DNA from: G965215225 sp965215225 | GTDB taxonomy: Bacteria > Pseudomonadota > Gammaproteobacteria > CBDBNL01 > JAAOII01 | Assembly (NCBI GenBank): GCA_965215225.1 | Contig: OZ244039.1 | Coordinates: 2,232,001 to 2,296,000, forward strand | Direction of reading: 5' to 3' | DNA: 64,000 nucleotides | In this document: one piece after another, positions 9,474-19,272 of the stretch | Numbering within the stretch: position 1 is the stretch's first letter | Layout of the letters: each line of letters opens with the position of its first letter | The notes under the pieces: generated by a model | Told to the model about the DNA's origin: nothing | Databases searched by the model: none | What the model saw: the letters and a program-made list of their open reading frames with translations, nothing else | Made by a program: the position numbers and the translations under genes

Positions 9474-10322
9474 ATGAATATTGCTGTCCTCATTTCTGGG
9501 CGCGGCTCCAATATGTTAGCCTTGCATCAAGCAATTCAAAAAGGCAGTCTAAACAATGTAACCCTTAGTCTAGTCATCAGCAATAATAAAGAAGCGGCTG
9601 GTCTGGCTAAAGCAAAGACCCTCGGTTTGCCAACCGCTCTAGTAGATAAAAGTAAGTTTAATGTCCTTTCCGATTTTGAAAACCAACTGACACGGACTAT
9701 TGAACAATACCCTATTGACTTACTGGTTCTAGCGGGTTTTATGCAGCTTCTCAGTCCCGAGTTTGTTAAGCGCTTTGCTGCCAGGATCATCAATATACAT
9801 CCTTCCCTCCTTCCTAAATATAAGGGACTTGATTCTCATAAGAGGGTTCTAGCGGCAAAAGATAAGAAGCATGGACTCACCATTCACGTGGTTACAGCAG
9901 AGCTAGACAGCGGCCCTATTATCATGCAAAAAGAGATCAGTATCTCTAATAGAGCTACAGAAGAGAGCTTGGCTGCCGAGCTACTCATTCAAGAACATCT
10001 CTTCTTGCCCTTAGCCATCCAACTGATTGCCCAACAAGATATTAGGCTGGCAAAGGACAGGGTCTTCCATCAAGACTGGCAGCTAGGCAATAGAGGAATA
10101 AGATGGGATGAACACAACCATGCAACCATGGAGATTTGCCATAATAAGCATAGGCTAGTGGTCAAAAGCACTGATAAAACCAATGGTTTGTCAGATCAGA
10201 ATAAAAGGGCAGATGGCGAAATAGATGAAATAGAAAAGTCGGTGCAAAAGCTGTTGGAGAAAACAAAAATATGGCTCCACCGAGCACAAAGACGGCTCAC
10301 ACCAAGCACACCAATTATATAA
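9474..10322 (+). CDS. purN: PurN, phosphoribosylglycinamide formyltransferase, with C-terminal extension
   Basis: It transfers a formyl group from 10-formyl-THF to GAR (step three of purine synthesis). The catalytic Asn-His-Asp triad is visible as N107 and H109 (INIHPSLLPKYKG) and D145 (ELDSGPI). The phosphate loop is SGRGSNMLAL at residues 8-17. At 282 aa it is about 70 residues longer than the usual 200-215 aa enzyme. The tail from about residue 210 is charged and Lys-rich, with no recognised domain. It lies directly downstream of purM. Confidence 0.93.
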   Translation: MNIAVLISGRGSNMLALHQAIQKGSLNNVTLSLVISNNKEAAGLAKAKTLGLPTALVDKSKFNVLSDFENQLTRTIEQYPIDLLVLAGFMQLLSPEFVKRFAARIINIHPSLLPKYKGLDSHKRVLAAKDKKHGLTIHVVTAELDSGPIIMQKEISISNRATEESLAAELLIQEHLFLPLAIQLIAQQDIRLAKDRVFHQDWQLGNRGIRWDEHNHATMEICHNKHRLVVKSTDKTNGLSDQNKRADGEIDEIEKSVQKLLEKTKIWLHRAQRRLTPSTPII

Positions 10323-10370
10323 CCGCACACATAAACTATAGATTCGGGGGTATTGAACCGAGCAAAAAGA

Positions 10371-10446
10371 TGGCTCCTCGAGCAGGACTCGAACCTGCGA
10401 CCTATTGGTTAACAGCCAACTGCTCTACCAACTGAGCTATCGAGGA
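10371..10446 (-). tRNA. tRNA-Asn (anticodon GTT)
   Basis: A 76-base cloverleaf with encoded CCA is read on the minus strand. The acceptor stem is TCCTCGA/TCGAGGA and the D arm is GCTCAGTTGGTAGAGC. The anticodon stem is GTTGG/CCAAT with loop CTGTTAA, so the anticodon is GTT. The T arm is GCAGGTTCGAGTCCTGC. All arms pair. It lies antisense between purN and the glycosylase gene. Confidence 0.97.
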
Positions 10447-10544
10447 ACCTAGGGTTATTATATGCTCTGATGACTATAATAATCCTATGAGAAGATTAAT
10501 AAACGCGTTCCTTTCCCATCAAATCATACTAGTTTAGACTAGCT

Positions 10545-11183
10545 ATGATGGCAGATCCTCCCTTAAGTCTAGCGCCCAAATTGCTGGGGAAACTATTATG
10601 TCGGCGCTATGAAGATGAAGTGCGCAAATGTCGTATTATAGAAACAGAAGCCTATAGTCTAGTTGATAAAGCCAGCCATTCCTATCGCGGCCGAGCTGGC
10701 AGCGAGTCTATGTTTGCTCCTCCTGGCACCATCTATATGTATCGTATCCGCCAATGGGATTCGCTAAATATCAGCGCCTTAGGAAAGGGCTGTGGAGTTC
10801 TTATTAAGGCAGCCATTCCCTATTTTGATAAGCTAAGTGCTGCCAGGTGGCTTTTCCCTTATGGTTCATTAAGGCGAGCACTTGGCGGGCAGGGGCTACT
10901 TTGTCGCGCCTTGCAGCTAAGCACCGCAAAATGGAACGGGAAGCAATTTTGTGACGAATTCTATCTAGAAGACAATGGTTATAAGCCAGCAGAGATACTG
11001 GTAACTCCTCGGTTGGGAGTAACCGCTTCTAAGCATCTCCCCTATAGATTTGTTGATAATGCTTTTATTAAATCTACTAGCCAACCTCATCTGAGAGTTC
11101 ATTGGCGTTCTAAAGGATTAACCAAATACTGTGCCAACCCTCTTCAAGCAACCCATTTTGCTGCCAGCTTCATTCCCTATTGA
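10545..11183 (+). CDS. 3-methyladenine DNA glycosylase (AAG/MPG family)
   Basis: This predicted alkyladenine DNA glycosylase removes alkylated purines in base-excision repair. Family landmarks are the catalytic-Glu region IIETEAY (residues about 26-32), DKASHSYRGR, MFAPPGTIYMY, and the beta-hairpin segment LNISALGKGCGVLIKAA. The length of 212 aa is typical. The usual YGMHxCxN motif is replaced by YRIRQWDSLN, a divergent version of the intercalation region. The start is ATG 10545, or the adjacent second ATG. Its TGA overlaps the TTG start of purL by three bases. Confidence 0.88.
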   Translation: MMADPPLSLAPKLLGKLLCRRYEDEVRKCRIIETEAYSLVDKASHSYRGRAGSESMFAPPGTIYMYRIRQWDSLNISALGKGCGVLIKAAIPYFDKLSAARWLFPYGSLRRALGGQGLLCRALQLSTAKWNGKQFCDEFYLEDNGYKPAEILVTPRLGVTASKHLPYRFVDNAFIKSTSQPHLRVHWRSKGLTKYCANPLQATHFAASFIPY

Positions 11184-14100
11184 CAACTGACACCTCAACT
11201 GTCGGAGAGTGCCAAACTCTGGTAATAAGAAAGTCTGCCTCAGCTCGCCTAGCAGAAATGAGGAGAAGCCTTCCTAGCTCTCTTAGGGACCAAATAGCTT
11301 GCCATGACTTCTATCTTATCCAAACTAACCGCGCACTGATAACCGAAGAACACAATTGTCTCAATCGCCTGGTCCAATTAATTGATGGCTATGGGCAGAA
11401 GAGTCAAACAATGACTCTAAGGCAAATGAAACAATCATTGAAACCAAGTGATTTGCTATTACTACCAAGGCGTGGCACTCGCTCGCCCTGGGCAAGCAAG
11501 GCAGGAAATGTTCTCTCCGCTATTTTGCCAGAACTCAGCTGCCGGATTGAAAAGGGCACTCTCATAAAGCACTTCGAAACAAGATTGAAGGCAGCCCCTT
11601 GCTATGACCGGATGACAGAAGAGCTTTTCAACTCCAAAAGCTTAATGGACTATTTCAGCAATGACCCAATTCAAACTAAGCAGCTAAATAGCATTAAGCT
11701 AGATCAACTAAAAGAGTTCAATCAGCAATGGGGTCTTGCTCTAAGTAAGGAAGAGTTAGAGCATCTTATGGATTTCTATCTCAGGACGAAAGGCCAGCCT
11801 ACTGATTTAGAACTCATGGCATTTGCTCAATTAAATTCAGAACACTGCCGCCATAAGGTCTTTAATAGTCGCCTGTCCTTCAATGACAAGAGACAAACTC
11901 CCAGTCTCTTCTCCCTCATAAAGAGCACTGCCAAATTGTCACCGCTTATTTCCGCCTATAAAGACAATGCTGCGATCTTTGCAACTCGCAGCCTACTGAA
12001 CTTTCATCCAGCTCCCACTTCCTATGGGAGCTATGGTCACAAAAAGCAAAAAACTCATCTGGTCTTCAAAGCGGAAACCCATAACCACCCTACTTTTGTC
12101 TCTCCCTATCCAGGTGCAGCCACTGGAGTAGGTGGAGAGATAAGGGATGAACTAGCCTGTGGTCGCGGCGCTCATTCAAAAGCCGGCTTCGTAGGTTTTA
12201 ATGTGTCCGAGCTATCAATCGAGCACGGATTGAGATGGGAGAGAAATCTAAGCACCCCAGCAGGTAAGGCAAGCGGTCTCAGCATTATGACTCAAGCCCC
12301 CTTGGGCGGCAGTAACTATGGCAATGAATATGGTCGCCCTACCCTTGCTGGTTATTTTCGCACCCTTTGTTGTGTCAAAGATGGCACTGAGTTTGGCTAT
12401 CACAAACCCCTTATGCTGGCGGGTGGCTGGGGAGAGATAAATGCCAACCAGCTAAACAAGAAAATAACCGACCCAGCCGCTCTATTGATAGTCTTAGGTG
12501 AGCCGGCCTTACGAATTGGTATAGGTGGCAGTTCCACCTCATCGCGCGCCAGTCAAGATGAGCAGCTAGATTTTGCTTCAGTCCAAAGAGACAATGCCGA
12601 AATGGAAAGAAGATGCGCTGAGGTCATTCGCCAATGTGCTCTATTGGGAAACAAAAATCCCATTCAATTTATCCACGACCTTGGCGCGGGCGGCATAGGG
12701 AATGCCATTGCCGAACTGCTAAAAGATAACGGCTATGGTGGTGAGATAAACCTAGACAAGATTCCAGTTGATGATAAGACCATGACGGCAAGAGAAATTT
12801 GGAACAATGAATCTCAGGAGCGCTTCATCATAGCCACCTCCAATCTTGACCTGTTTGCTGCCATCTGCCAAAGAGAGAATGCTCCCTTTGCCGTCATTGG
12901 AAGAGCTAATCCATCCAAGCGGCTTCGTATCGTCTCTAAGGGAAACAAAGAAGACAAAGAAGACAAAGAAGACAAAATCATAATGGATCTGCCGCTAGGG
13001 CTGCTCTTTCCTAACCAGAAGCTGAGCAGGCCAATTACCCCAAGTCCTCCGCCAAAACAAGACCAGGCTCCTAGATGCCTTAACCCAGAGAACTTACTAA
13101 AACATAGTAAAGAGGTGCTCCGTCTGCCGGCTGTAGCAAGCAAGTCATTCTTAATCACCATTGGAGATAGATCCGTTGGTGGCTTAACAGCCAGTGAGCA
13201 GCTAGTGGGTCCTTGGCAACAGCCTGTGAGCGATTATGCCGCCACCCTGGCAGACTATGAAGGCTATGGTGGCGAGGTCTGTGCCCTTGGCGAGCGCTCA
13301 CCAGTGGCGGTTATTAATCCGCCGGCCGCCGCAAGGCTAGCGCTAGGGGAAGTAATCACCAATTTGGCGGCCAGCGGCATCAAAGAAATGAAAGACATTC
13401 GCCTTTGTGCCAACTGGATGGCAGCCATAGATAGTGATGACCAGCTCTACCAACTCTACCTCAGTGTTAAGACCATAACCCAAGAGCTATGTCCCCAACT
13501 ACAGCTTTCTATACCTGTTGGCAAGGACTCTCTATTTATGAAAGCAGAATGGGACCATGACGACAAGCGACACAGGGTCATCTCGCCCATTTCCTTAGTA
13601 ATGAGCGGCTTGGCTCAAGCACAGGATCTGCGCTATGGTCTTAGCCCTCAACTAGAGCCGACTGGTCAGCTCTGGTTGGTTTCACTAAGGACCGAGCCCA
13701 GTCGCTTAGGTGGCTCAGCTCTCTACCAATCGATTAATTATTGGGAAGGGGAGACAGCGGATCTAGATGACTCACAAAAGCTGAAAGACTTCTTTGCCTT
13801 TATTAGTGAGCTCGTCCATAAGCAAATTCTGTCTGCCTATCACGACTCCTCTGATGGCGGAATCTGGGCAGCCCTATGTGAGATGGCTTTTTGCGCCAAC
13901 TGCGGTATCAAAGCAGAATTGAGCCAGCTGATGAAAAAAGAAAAAGACATCTACCGAGCCCTATTTAATGAAGAACTGGGTGCCCTGGTGCAAGTAAAAC
14001 CAGCTAGTGAGGAGCTATTCCATCGGCTTGCAAATCGATATCAGCTTAGCAAATACCCCATTGGCATTCCCGTCTCCCAAAATAAGATAAGTATCTGCTT

Positions 14101-15121
14101 AGAGGGCAAAACAATCCTAGAAACGAAAATGACCGAACTTCGCTCCATTTGGCATGGTCTATCCGACTCAATTCGCTATCAACGCGATAACCCCATCTGT
14201 GTCAGTCAAGAGGCATCTATCCAGAGTATGAAGGAAGAAAAGGGACTACAGGAAAAGCTGTCTTTTGACCTACAACAAAAATATCAATCCATTGCCATTT
14301 ACAGCCAAAGCAAACCAAGAGTAGCAATTCTTCGCACTCAAGGAATTAACGGCCAACGAGAAATGGCAATGGCTTGGACACGCGCTGGCTTCAGCGCTGA
14401 TGATATCCATATTAATGACCTGCTATACCATCGGAACAAAGGCTTAAAAGACTATAAAGGACTGGTTTTTTGTGGTGGTTTTAGCTATGGAGATGCACTC
14501 GGTGCTGGTAGCGGCTGGGCTGCCCAGATTCTGCTAAACTCCTATCTGCGCCAACAATTTGAAGCCTTCTTTCATCGCCAGGACAGCTTTACCCTAGGAG
14601 TATGTAATGGCTGTCAAACTCTAGCTAAGATGGCCGAGATCATTCCGGGCGCTGATTGGCAATGTGACTTCTTAGCTAACCAGTCCTCTCGCTTTGAAGC
14701 GCGCACAATTATGGTTAGTATTCCAGCCTCGCCCAGCATATTCTTCCGTGATATGACAACCAGTCTGTTGCCCGTCTCCTCCGCCCATGCTGAGGGAAGG
14801 GCTTCTTTTAGTAGTGAGGATCAGGCTGCTAAGATTCTTTCCAGCCGTCAGGTTGCTATGTTCTATGCCGACAGTCACGGCAAAACAACCCAGAGCTATC
14901 CATTCAATCCCAATGGTTCTACCAATTCCATAGCCGCTCTCACCACTGAGGATGGACGAGTAACCATCATGATGCCTCACCCCGAAAGGGTGCTGCGCCG
15001 GCTAGCACAAAACTGGCGGAAACCAACCATCAACAAAACGAAGAAAGCGATGGACGACTATAGCAGCGATAGCAGCCCTTGGCTCGCGCTATTCTTAAAT
15101 GCCCGCCTTTGGGTCAGTTGA
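11180..15121 (+). CDS. purL: PurL, phosphoribosylformylglycinamidine synthase
   Basis: This large single-chain FGAM synthase converts FGAR, glutamine and ATP to FGAM (step four of purine synthesis). It has an N-terminal PurS-like domain, the linker (FAQLNSEHCRHKVFN), and two AIRS-like ATPase halves (GEPALRIGIGGSSTS; PVGKDSLFMKA). The C-terminal class I glutaminase domain has a nucleophile elbow GVCNGCQTLAKM and a catalytic His in MMPHPERVL. The length of 1,313 aa is close to the enterobacterial enzyme. The TTG start at 11180 is chosen because homology begins upstream of the first internal ATG; it overlaps the stop of the glycosylase gene. Confidence 0.96.
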   Translation: MTTDTSTVGECQTLVIRKSASARLAEMRRSLPSSLRDQIACHDFYLIQTNRALITEEHNCLNRLVQLIDGYGQKSQTMTLRQMKQSLKPSDLLLLPRRGTRSPWASKAGNVLSAILPELSCRIEKGTLIKHFETRLKAAPCYDRMTEELFNSKSLMDYFSNDPIQTKQLNSIKLDQLKEFNQQWGLALSKEELEHLMDFYLRTKGQPTDLELMAFAQLNSEHCRHKVFNSRLSFNDKRQTPSLFSLIKSTAKLSPLISAYKDNAAIFATRSLLNFHPAPTSYGSYGHKKQKTHLVFKAETHNHPTFVSPYPGAATGVGGEIRDELACGRGAHSKAGFVGFNVSELSIEHGLRWERNLSTPAGKASGLSIMTQAPLGGSNYGNEYGRPTLAGYFRTLCCVKDGTEFGYHKPLMLAGGWGEINANQLNKKITDPAALLIVLGEPALRIGIGGSSTSSRASQDEQLDFASVQRDNAEMERRCAEVIRQCALLGNKNPIQFIHDLGAGGIGNAIAELLKDNGYGGEINLDKIPVDDKTMTAREIWNNESQERFIIATSNLDLFAAICQRENAPFAVIGRANPSKRLRIVSKGNKEDKEDKEDKIIMDLPLGLLFPNQKLSRPITPSPPPKQDQAPRCLNPENLLKHSKEVLRLPAVASKSFLITIGDRSVGGLTASEQLVGPWQQPVSDYAATLADYEGYGGEVCALGERSPVAVINPPAAARLALGEVITNLAASGIKEMKDIRLCANWMAAIDSDDQLYQLYLSVKTITQELCPQLQLSIPVGKDSLFMKAEWDHDDKRHRVISPISLVMSGLAQAQDLRYGLSPQLEPTGQLWLVSLRTEPSRLGGSALYQSINYWEGETADLDDSQKLKDFFAFISELVHKQILSAYHDSSDGGIWAALCEMAFCANCGIKAELSQLMKKEKDIYRALFNEELGALVQVKPASEELFHRLANRYQLSKYPIGIPVSQNKISICLEGKTILETKMTELRSIWHGLSDSIRYQRDNPICVSQEASIQSMKEEKGLQEKLSFDLQQKYQSIAIYSQSKPRVAILRTQGINGQREMAMAWTRAGFSADDIHINDLLYHRNKGLKDYKGLVFCGGFSYGDALGAGSGWAAQILLNSYLRQQFEAFFHRQDSFTLGVCNGCQTLAKMAEIIPGADWQCDFLANQSSRFEARTIMVSIPASPSIFFRDMTTSLLPVSSAHAEGRASFSSEDQAAKILSSRQVAMFYADSHGKTTQSYPFNPNGSTNSIAALTTEDGRVTIMMPHPERVLRRLAQNWRKPTINKTKKAMDDYSSDSSPWLALFLNARLWVS

Positions 15122-15131
15122 TAAAGAGAAA

Positions 15132-15205
<74 letters not shown>

Positions 15206-15226
15206 CATCCCGCCGCCCACAATAGT

Positions 15227-15247
15227 ATCTACAATAGTAGAAATTTT
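15227..15247 (-). repeat. Solitary Cas12a-type direct-repeat copy A
   Basis: Read on the minus strand, this is an exact AATTTCTACTATTGTAGAT with two further A residues upstream. It forms the TCTAC/GTAGA hairpin typical of Cas12a repeat 3' ends. It begins two bases beyond the rpoD stop codon and lies between rpoD and the tRNA gene. No second repeat lies nearby, so it is not an array. Confidence 0.75.
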
Positions 15248-15248
15248 C

Positions 15249-17105
15249 TTATTCGATAAGATTGCGGGCGGCCTCTATCTCACCGAGACAGCGGAGGCGC
15301 TTCAGCCCCCCAGATGCAAGCTGACGGATACGCTCACGCGGCAAGTCCAATTCCCTACACAGCTCATCCACTGAGACCTTGTTGAAATAAAGCCCTTCAA
15401 TGACTCGCGCCTCACTTTCTGGCAATTTGCTTAGGGCAGCGGTTATCTCACCGCGCTGTCTGAGATAGCAGGTCTCCTCAAAGGGATCCAATGCATCCTT
15501 ATCCTCAATTAGGTCTTGCAGTTTGGTCGTATCATCATCCTCTCCAAGAGGAGTCTCAGTAGAAATTGTCTCCTTAGCAATTTTCAACATCCGATGGACT
15601 TTTTCTTCTGGTATTGCCATTTTGGCCGCCAATTCCGCTGGCGAAGCTTCACGCCCCAACTCTTGCATCATTGCCCGCTGTGTTCTATTCAATCGAGTCA
15701 TGGTCTCTATCATATGAACCGGTATCCGAATAGTCCGCCCCTGATCTGCAATAGCTCTTGTAACCGCTTGCCTGATCCACCAGGTTGCATAGGTAGAAAA
15801 CTTATAGCCACGCTTGTATTCAAACTTTTCTACCGCCTTCATCAGCCCGGTATTCCCCTCTTCAATGAGATCCAACAACTGCAGGCCGCGATTAGCATAT
15901 TTTTTAGCCACAGATATTACCAATCTTAAATTGGCTTCTACCATTTCCTTCTTGGCTTGAATAGCCCGATAATGACAGCTAATGATAATCTCACTCAATT
16001 CTTTAATCCGCTGCCAAGGCATATTATTCTCCTTCTCTAACCTTATTAAGGACCTTTGCGCTCGCTTCAGGGCATGATGATTCTTTTTGATATGATAAGA
16101 CCTCTTACCTCCGTGCCCCACCACTCGATTGAAGTAATGGATATCCAACAGCTTCGCATCTATGATCTTCTTATCATAACCAGCCTTAACCACCGCAACC
16201 CCATAGATCTTCTTTTCGGCAGCTAAGATAGTTTTCCTCTGTTTTTTAATATCCTCAACTAACTTATCATAATGATGTGGTTGGAGTTTGATCAATGAAA
16301 GCTTCTCATTAAGACGCTCTTGTTGTCTAATCATAAACCTATGGCTTGGGGCATATTTAGCGCGGTATCTTTTAGCCTTTTCCTCCTCAGCAGTTAGCAC
16401 CTCTATCATCTTATCCATCTTAGCCTTCAGCTCCTTCATCCGTTGGCTGATATTGACCCTTCTTTTCTGCATGGTAACATTGGTTTTGATATTCTTCTGC
16501 ACCTTAGCAATCTGCTGAACCATATTAACGTCATCATCCATATAGAGAGCCATACAAACATCATTATGCTTCCCTCTTTTTGTCTGGGCCTTAGCATGTT
16601 CAGAAAGGATATGCTCAATGGTAAATTCAAAGAAGCCAAAATGCTTCATCACATTACGCATATTGTCCTCTATCCTCTTGGCTATTTCTATTTCCTTATC
16701 GCGACTTAACAGAGGAACCAACCCCATTTGATGCATATACATCTTCATTGGAACTCCCAGGTGTCCTTTGGTAGTTAGATTAGCCAGGGTTGCATTCTTC
16801 AGCTCATCCTCACCATTCTCCTTCTCATCAAGCGAGTCCATCTCATCGGATTTTGACAATAGCGCAGCTACGCCATTCGCTTCGCTTTCCTCATCGTCAT
16901 ACCCCATATCAGCATAGCCCAATGAGTCTTCCATAACCTCAATGCCATGGTTATTCATAATAGCAACCAGCTCGGAAAACTCATTAATGGGGAAGTCCTC
17001 ATCATCTAAATACATGTTCATCTCTTCAGAACTGAGACTTCCCTGTTGCTTACCCTTATTAATAAGCTCCTCTAATTTATCTTTGGTGTCTTCTTCAGGA
17101 TACAT
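15249..17105 (-). CDS. rpoD: RpoD, primary sigma factor (sigma-70)
   Basis: This housekeeping sigma factor of 618 aa is as long as the E. coli protein. Region 1.1 lies at residues about 1-60. Region 1.2 starts near MKMYMHQMGLVPLLSRDKE. A long gammaproteobacterial non-conserved insert covers about 180-360. Region 2 (LRLVISVAKKYANRGLQLLD; YKFSTYATWWIRQAVTRAI) is near-canonical, and region 3 is present. Region 4.2 is unusual: after LPRERIRQ it reads LASGGLKRLR where the norm is IEAKALRKLR, and the preceding helix is shortened. Transcription runs toward the CAT tRNA; the solitary Cas12a-type repeat touches the stop codon. Confidence 0.95.
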   Translation of the reverse strand: MYPEEDTKDKLEELINKGKQQGSLSSEEMNMYLDDEDFPINEFSELVAIMNNHGIEVMEDSLGYADMGYDDEESEANGVAALLSKSDEMDSLDEKENGEDELKNATLANLTTKGHLGVPMKMYMHQMGLVPLLSRDKEIEIAKRIEDNMRNVMKHFGFFEFTIEHILSEHAKAQTKRGKHNDVCMALYMDDDVNMVQQIAKVQKNIKTNVTMQKRRVNISQRMKELKAKMDKMIEVLTAEEEKAKRYRAKYAPSHRFMIRQQERLNEKLSLIKLQPHHYDKLVEDIKKQRKTILAAEKKIYGVAVVKAGYDKKIIDAKLLDIHYFNRVVGHGGKRSYHIKKNHHALKRAQRSLIRLEKENNMPWQRIKELSEIIISCHYRAIQAKKEMVEANLRLVISVAKKYANRGLQLLDLIEEGNTGLMKAVEKFEYKRGYKFSTYATWWIRQAVTRAIADQGRTIRIPVHMIETMTRLNRTQRAMMQELGREASPAELAAKMAIPEEKVHRMLKIAKETISTETPLGEDDDTTKLQDLIEDKDALDPFEETCYLRQRGEITAALSKLPESEARVIEGLYFNKVSVDELCRELDLPRERIRQLASGGLKRLRCLGEIEAARNLIE

Positions 17106-17194
17106 AGTTTCTTATATAGTTTTAATAGTTAATAGTTATAAACAAGTTTGAATAGTTCAATAGCCTCTTGACAACAAGTATTATAACACAAAAA

Positions 17195-18049
17195 TCAAAG
17201 AACGGGATGAAATTGTTTTAGCTCGGCTCTAACCCGCGTAAAGGCTTCTTCCTCTATTTGACGAACCCGTTCAACCGAGATATTGTATTTTGCTGCCAGC
17301 TGCCTTAGAGTTTGTTTTTTCTCTCCCAGCCAGCGTTTATGAACAATATCGCGACTGCGTTGATCCAGCCCATCAACCAGTCGATGAATTTCCTTCTGTA
17401 AAGCAGTATTATATTGTTCCTTCTCCACCAACAGATCTGGTCTGGAGCGATTATCGGCCAGATAAGCAGCTGGAGCAACATGGGTATCATCGTCATCATC
17501 GCCAAGTTCAAAAGGAACATCCGCGCCCATCAGCCTCCCCTCCATCTCGCGAACATCCTTAGGTTCTACATCAAGGTTGGCAGCTATCTCCTTAATCTCC
17601 CTTTCGTTTAGCCAACCCAACCGACTCATATTGCTTCTCATCTTAAAAAAGAGTCGCCTTTGTGCTTTGGTCGTCGCAGTCCTCACTATTCGCCAGTTTA
17701 GCAAAACATACTCATGAATTTCCGCCCTTATCCAATAGACCGCAAAAGTAATCAGCCGAACACCGCGATTCGGATCGAACCTCTTCACAGCCTTCATTAA
17801 GCCCACATTGCCTTCTTGAATTAAGTCTGCTAAGGGCAACCCATAACCACTATAAGAGCGGGCAATATAGACCACAAAACGCAGATGCGCCATTATAAGT
17901 TTGCGCGCCGACTCAAAGTCGCTATCCTCCGACCAGCGTAATGCCAGCTTTTGCTCCTCCATTGGTGACAGAATCTCGATATTGCGAATATAAGCCAGAT
18001 AATGCTTAAGATTTGGGCCTGGTGAAAGGGCTATTAATTCCTTATTCAT
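17195..18049 (-). CDS. rpoH: RpoH, heat-shock sigma factor (sigma-32)
   Basis: This group 3 sigma factor of 284 aa is the usual RpoH length. Region 2 is SARKLIMAHLRFVVYIARSY through VRLITFAVYWIRAEIHEYV. The diagnostic RpoH box (QRRLFFKMR, near residue 130) follows. Region 4.2 ends with YNISVERVRQIEEEAF. The ATG at 18049 gives the conserved N-terminus with LKHYLAYIRNIEILSPMEE. It lies downstream of msrA on the same strand and upstream of rpoD. Confidence 0.95.
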   Translation of the reverse strand: MNKELIALSPGPNLKHYLAYIRNIEILSPMEEQKLALRWSEDSDFESARKLIMAHLRFVVYIARSYSGYGLPLADLIQEGNVGLMKAVKRFDPNRGVRLITFAVYWIRAEIHEYVLLNWRIVRTATTKAQRRLFFKMRSNMSRLGWLNEREIKEIAANLDVEPKDVREMEGRLMGADVPFELGDDDDDTHVAPAAYLADNRSRPDLLVEKEQYNTALQKEIHRLVDGLDQRSRDIVHKRWLGEKKQTLRQLAAKYNISVERVRQIEEEAFTRVRAELKQFHPVL

Positions 18050-18095
18050 TCAACTTCATTCAACCCCCATATCAGCCAAATAGAACCAATAGGCT

Positions 18096-18674
18096 TCAAC
18101 TCTTCCCCCACAGCTCCTTCAACCTTTGTGGTCGGCCGCAGCTATACTTATAGTAAGTATATCTAAGCGGATTCATACGATGATAGTCCTGGTGATAGTC
18201 CTCGGCTGGATAAAATTGGGTGGCAGGCAATAGTGGGGTGACTATAGACCCATCAAGCCTAGCCGCCGCCCAAGCAAAACTCTCCCTCGCCAGCTTCTTT
18301 TGCTCATCATCAAGATAGAAGATCGCCGTCTTATAGGAACTCCCCCTATCGCAAAACTGACCGCCGTCATCGAGAGGGTCTATGTTCTGCCAAAATGCCC
18401 TTAGCAGTTGATTGTAATCGATCTTAGTGTCTTCATAAAGAACCCGAACTGCCTCATAATGGCCAGTATTCCCTCCCACCACCTGCCGATAAGAAGGATT
18501 TGGTCGATGGCCGCCAGTAAAACCAGACTCAACCACTAGGACTCCATCCAACTTTTCAAAGGCTTCTTCCATACACCAAAAACAGCCACCAGCGAAAATG
18601 GCTTCTCTTTCTGCTGCCTGGGCATTAGAAGCATAGATAATCAACAAAAAATAGAGGAAATAATATCTTTTCAT
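18096..18674 (-). CDS. msrA: MsrA, peptide methionine sulfoxide reductase, exported form
   Basis: It reduces methionine-S-sulfoxide in oxidised proteins. The catalytic motif GGCFWCMEEAF carries the nucleophilic Cys at residue 31. GFTGGHRPNPSYRQV and GHYEAVRV are also conserved. A hydrophobic signal peptide (residues 1-20, ending NAQAAE) suggests a periplasmic enzyme. It overlaps the upstream DUF4174-like gene by four bases, so both are likely translated together and may belong to one envelope oxidative-stress function. Confidence 0.93.
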   Translation of the reverse strand: MKRYYFLYFLLIIYASNAQAAEREAIFAGGCFWCMEEAFEKLDGVLVVESGFTGGHRPNPSYRQVVGGNTGHYEAVRVLYEDTKIDYNQLLRAFWQNIDPLDDGGQFCDRGSSYKTAIFYLDDEQKKLARESFAWAAARLDGSIVTPLLPATQFYPAEDYHQDYHRMNPLRYTYYKYSCGRPQRLKELWGKS

Positions 18675-19150
18675 ACCTTATTCTTATCAGTATTCGATTT
18701 GGGAGACCTTAAAGGAATAGTATCAATAAAAGAAAAAAGTTCCTCCGCTTTAACTGGCCTCAGCAATCTTAACCTGACTTTCCTATCCTCATCGAGAAGC
18801 AAAACAGCGAAATGAGAAGGCATAATAGCATAGTCATCACATAGACTTCTCGCTGCCAAACTCCCAAAGGAACGGCCGTTCATTATAACATCACTATTGT
18901 GAAAGACCTCTACTATGGTTAGATCCCTCTTTTGGATACCAGCCTTCCCCTCTCTTAGGTTACGTCTTTGCATCAGATAGGGCTCAGCCTCAGCATCAGG
19001 AGCAAAGATATAGAGCAAATACCTGGTCTCAATCTCCTCATTCCCCTCATTCTCCTCATTCTCCCCAGCCAAAACTGAACCACTCAGACCAACCATAAGA
19101 GACAACCAAGCAAAAACAATAAGTCTTATCATCATAGCCATCATAGTCAC
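18671..19150 (-). CDS. DUF4174-like exported protein
   Basis: This 159-aa protein has an N-terminal signal sequence (hydrophobic residues about 8-28, cleavage near VLAGE). An acidic spacer is followed by RYLLYIFAPDAEAEPYLMQRRNL, KRDLTIVEVF, and a C-terminal HFAVLLLDEDRKVRLRLLRPV segment. That pattern matches the thioredoxin-like DUF4174 family. No CxxC motif is present. The four-base overlap with msrA suggests an envelope stress role; the biochemical function is unknown. The start could be any of several closely spaced ATGs. Confidence 0.7.
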   Translation of the reverse strand: MTMMAMMIRLIVFAWLSLMVGLSGSVLAGENEENEGNEEIETRYLLYIFAPDAEAEPYLMQRRNLREGKAGIQKRDLTIVEVFHNSDVIMNGRSFGSLAARSLCDDYAIMPSHFAVLLLDEDRKVRLRLLRPVKAEELFSFIDTIPLRSPKSNTDKNKV

Positions 19151-19272
19151 TATATAAGAGAAACTCTAGCTTCGTTATTGAATGATTTCAGCCTTTCTTC
19201 CATGCCCCATGCTTCCATGTTCCCATGTTTCGATATCCCCATACTTTTCATACTGCCACAAAAGTATCGCCT

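Noticed and set aside
15227..15247. Hairpin after rpoD as an ordinary terminator
   Set aside because: The stem is only five base pairs and is not followed by a U-run on the minus strand; its identity with four other copies at different gene positions argues against a simple terminator.
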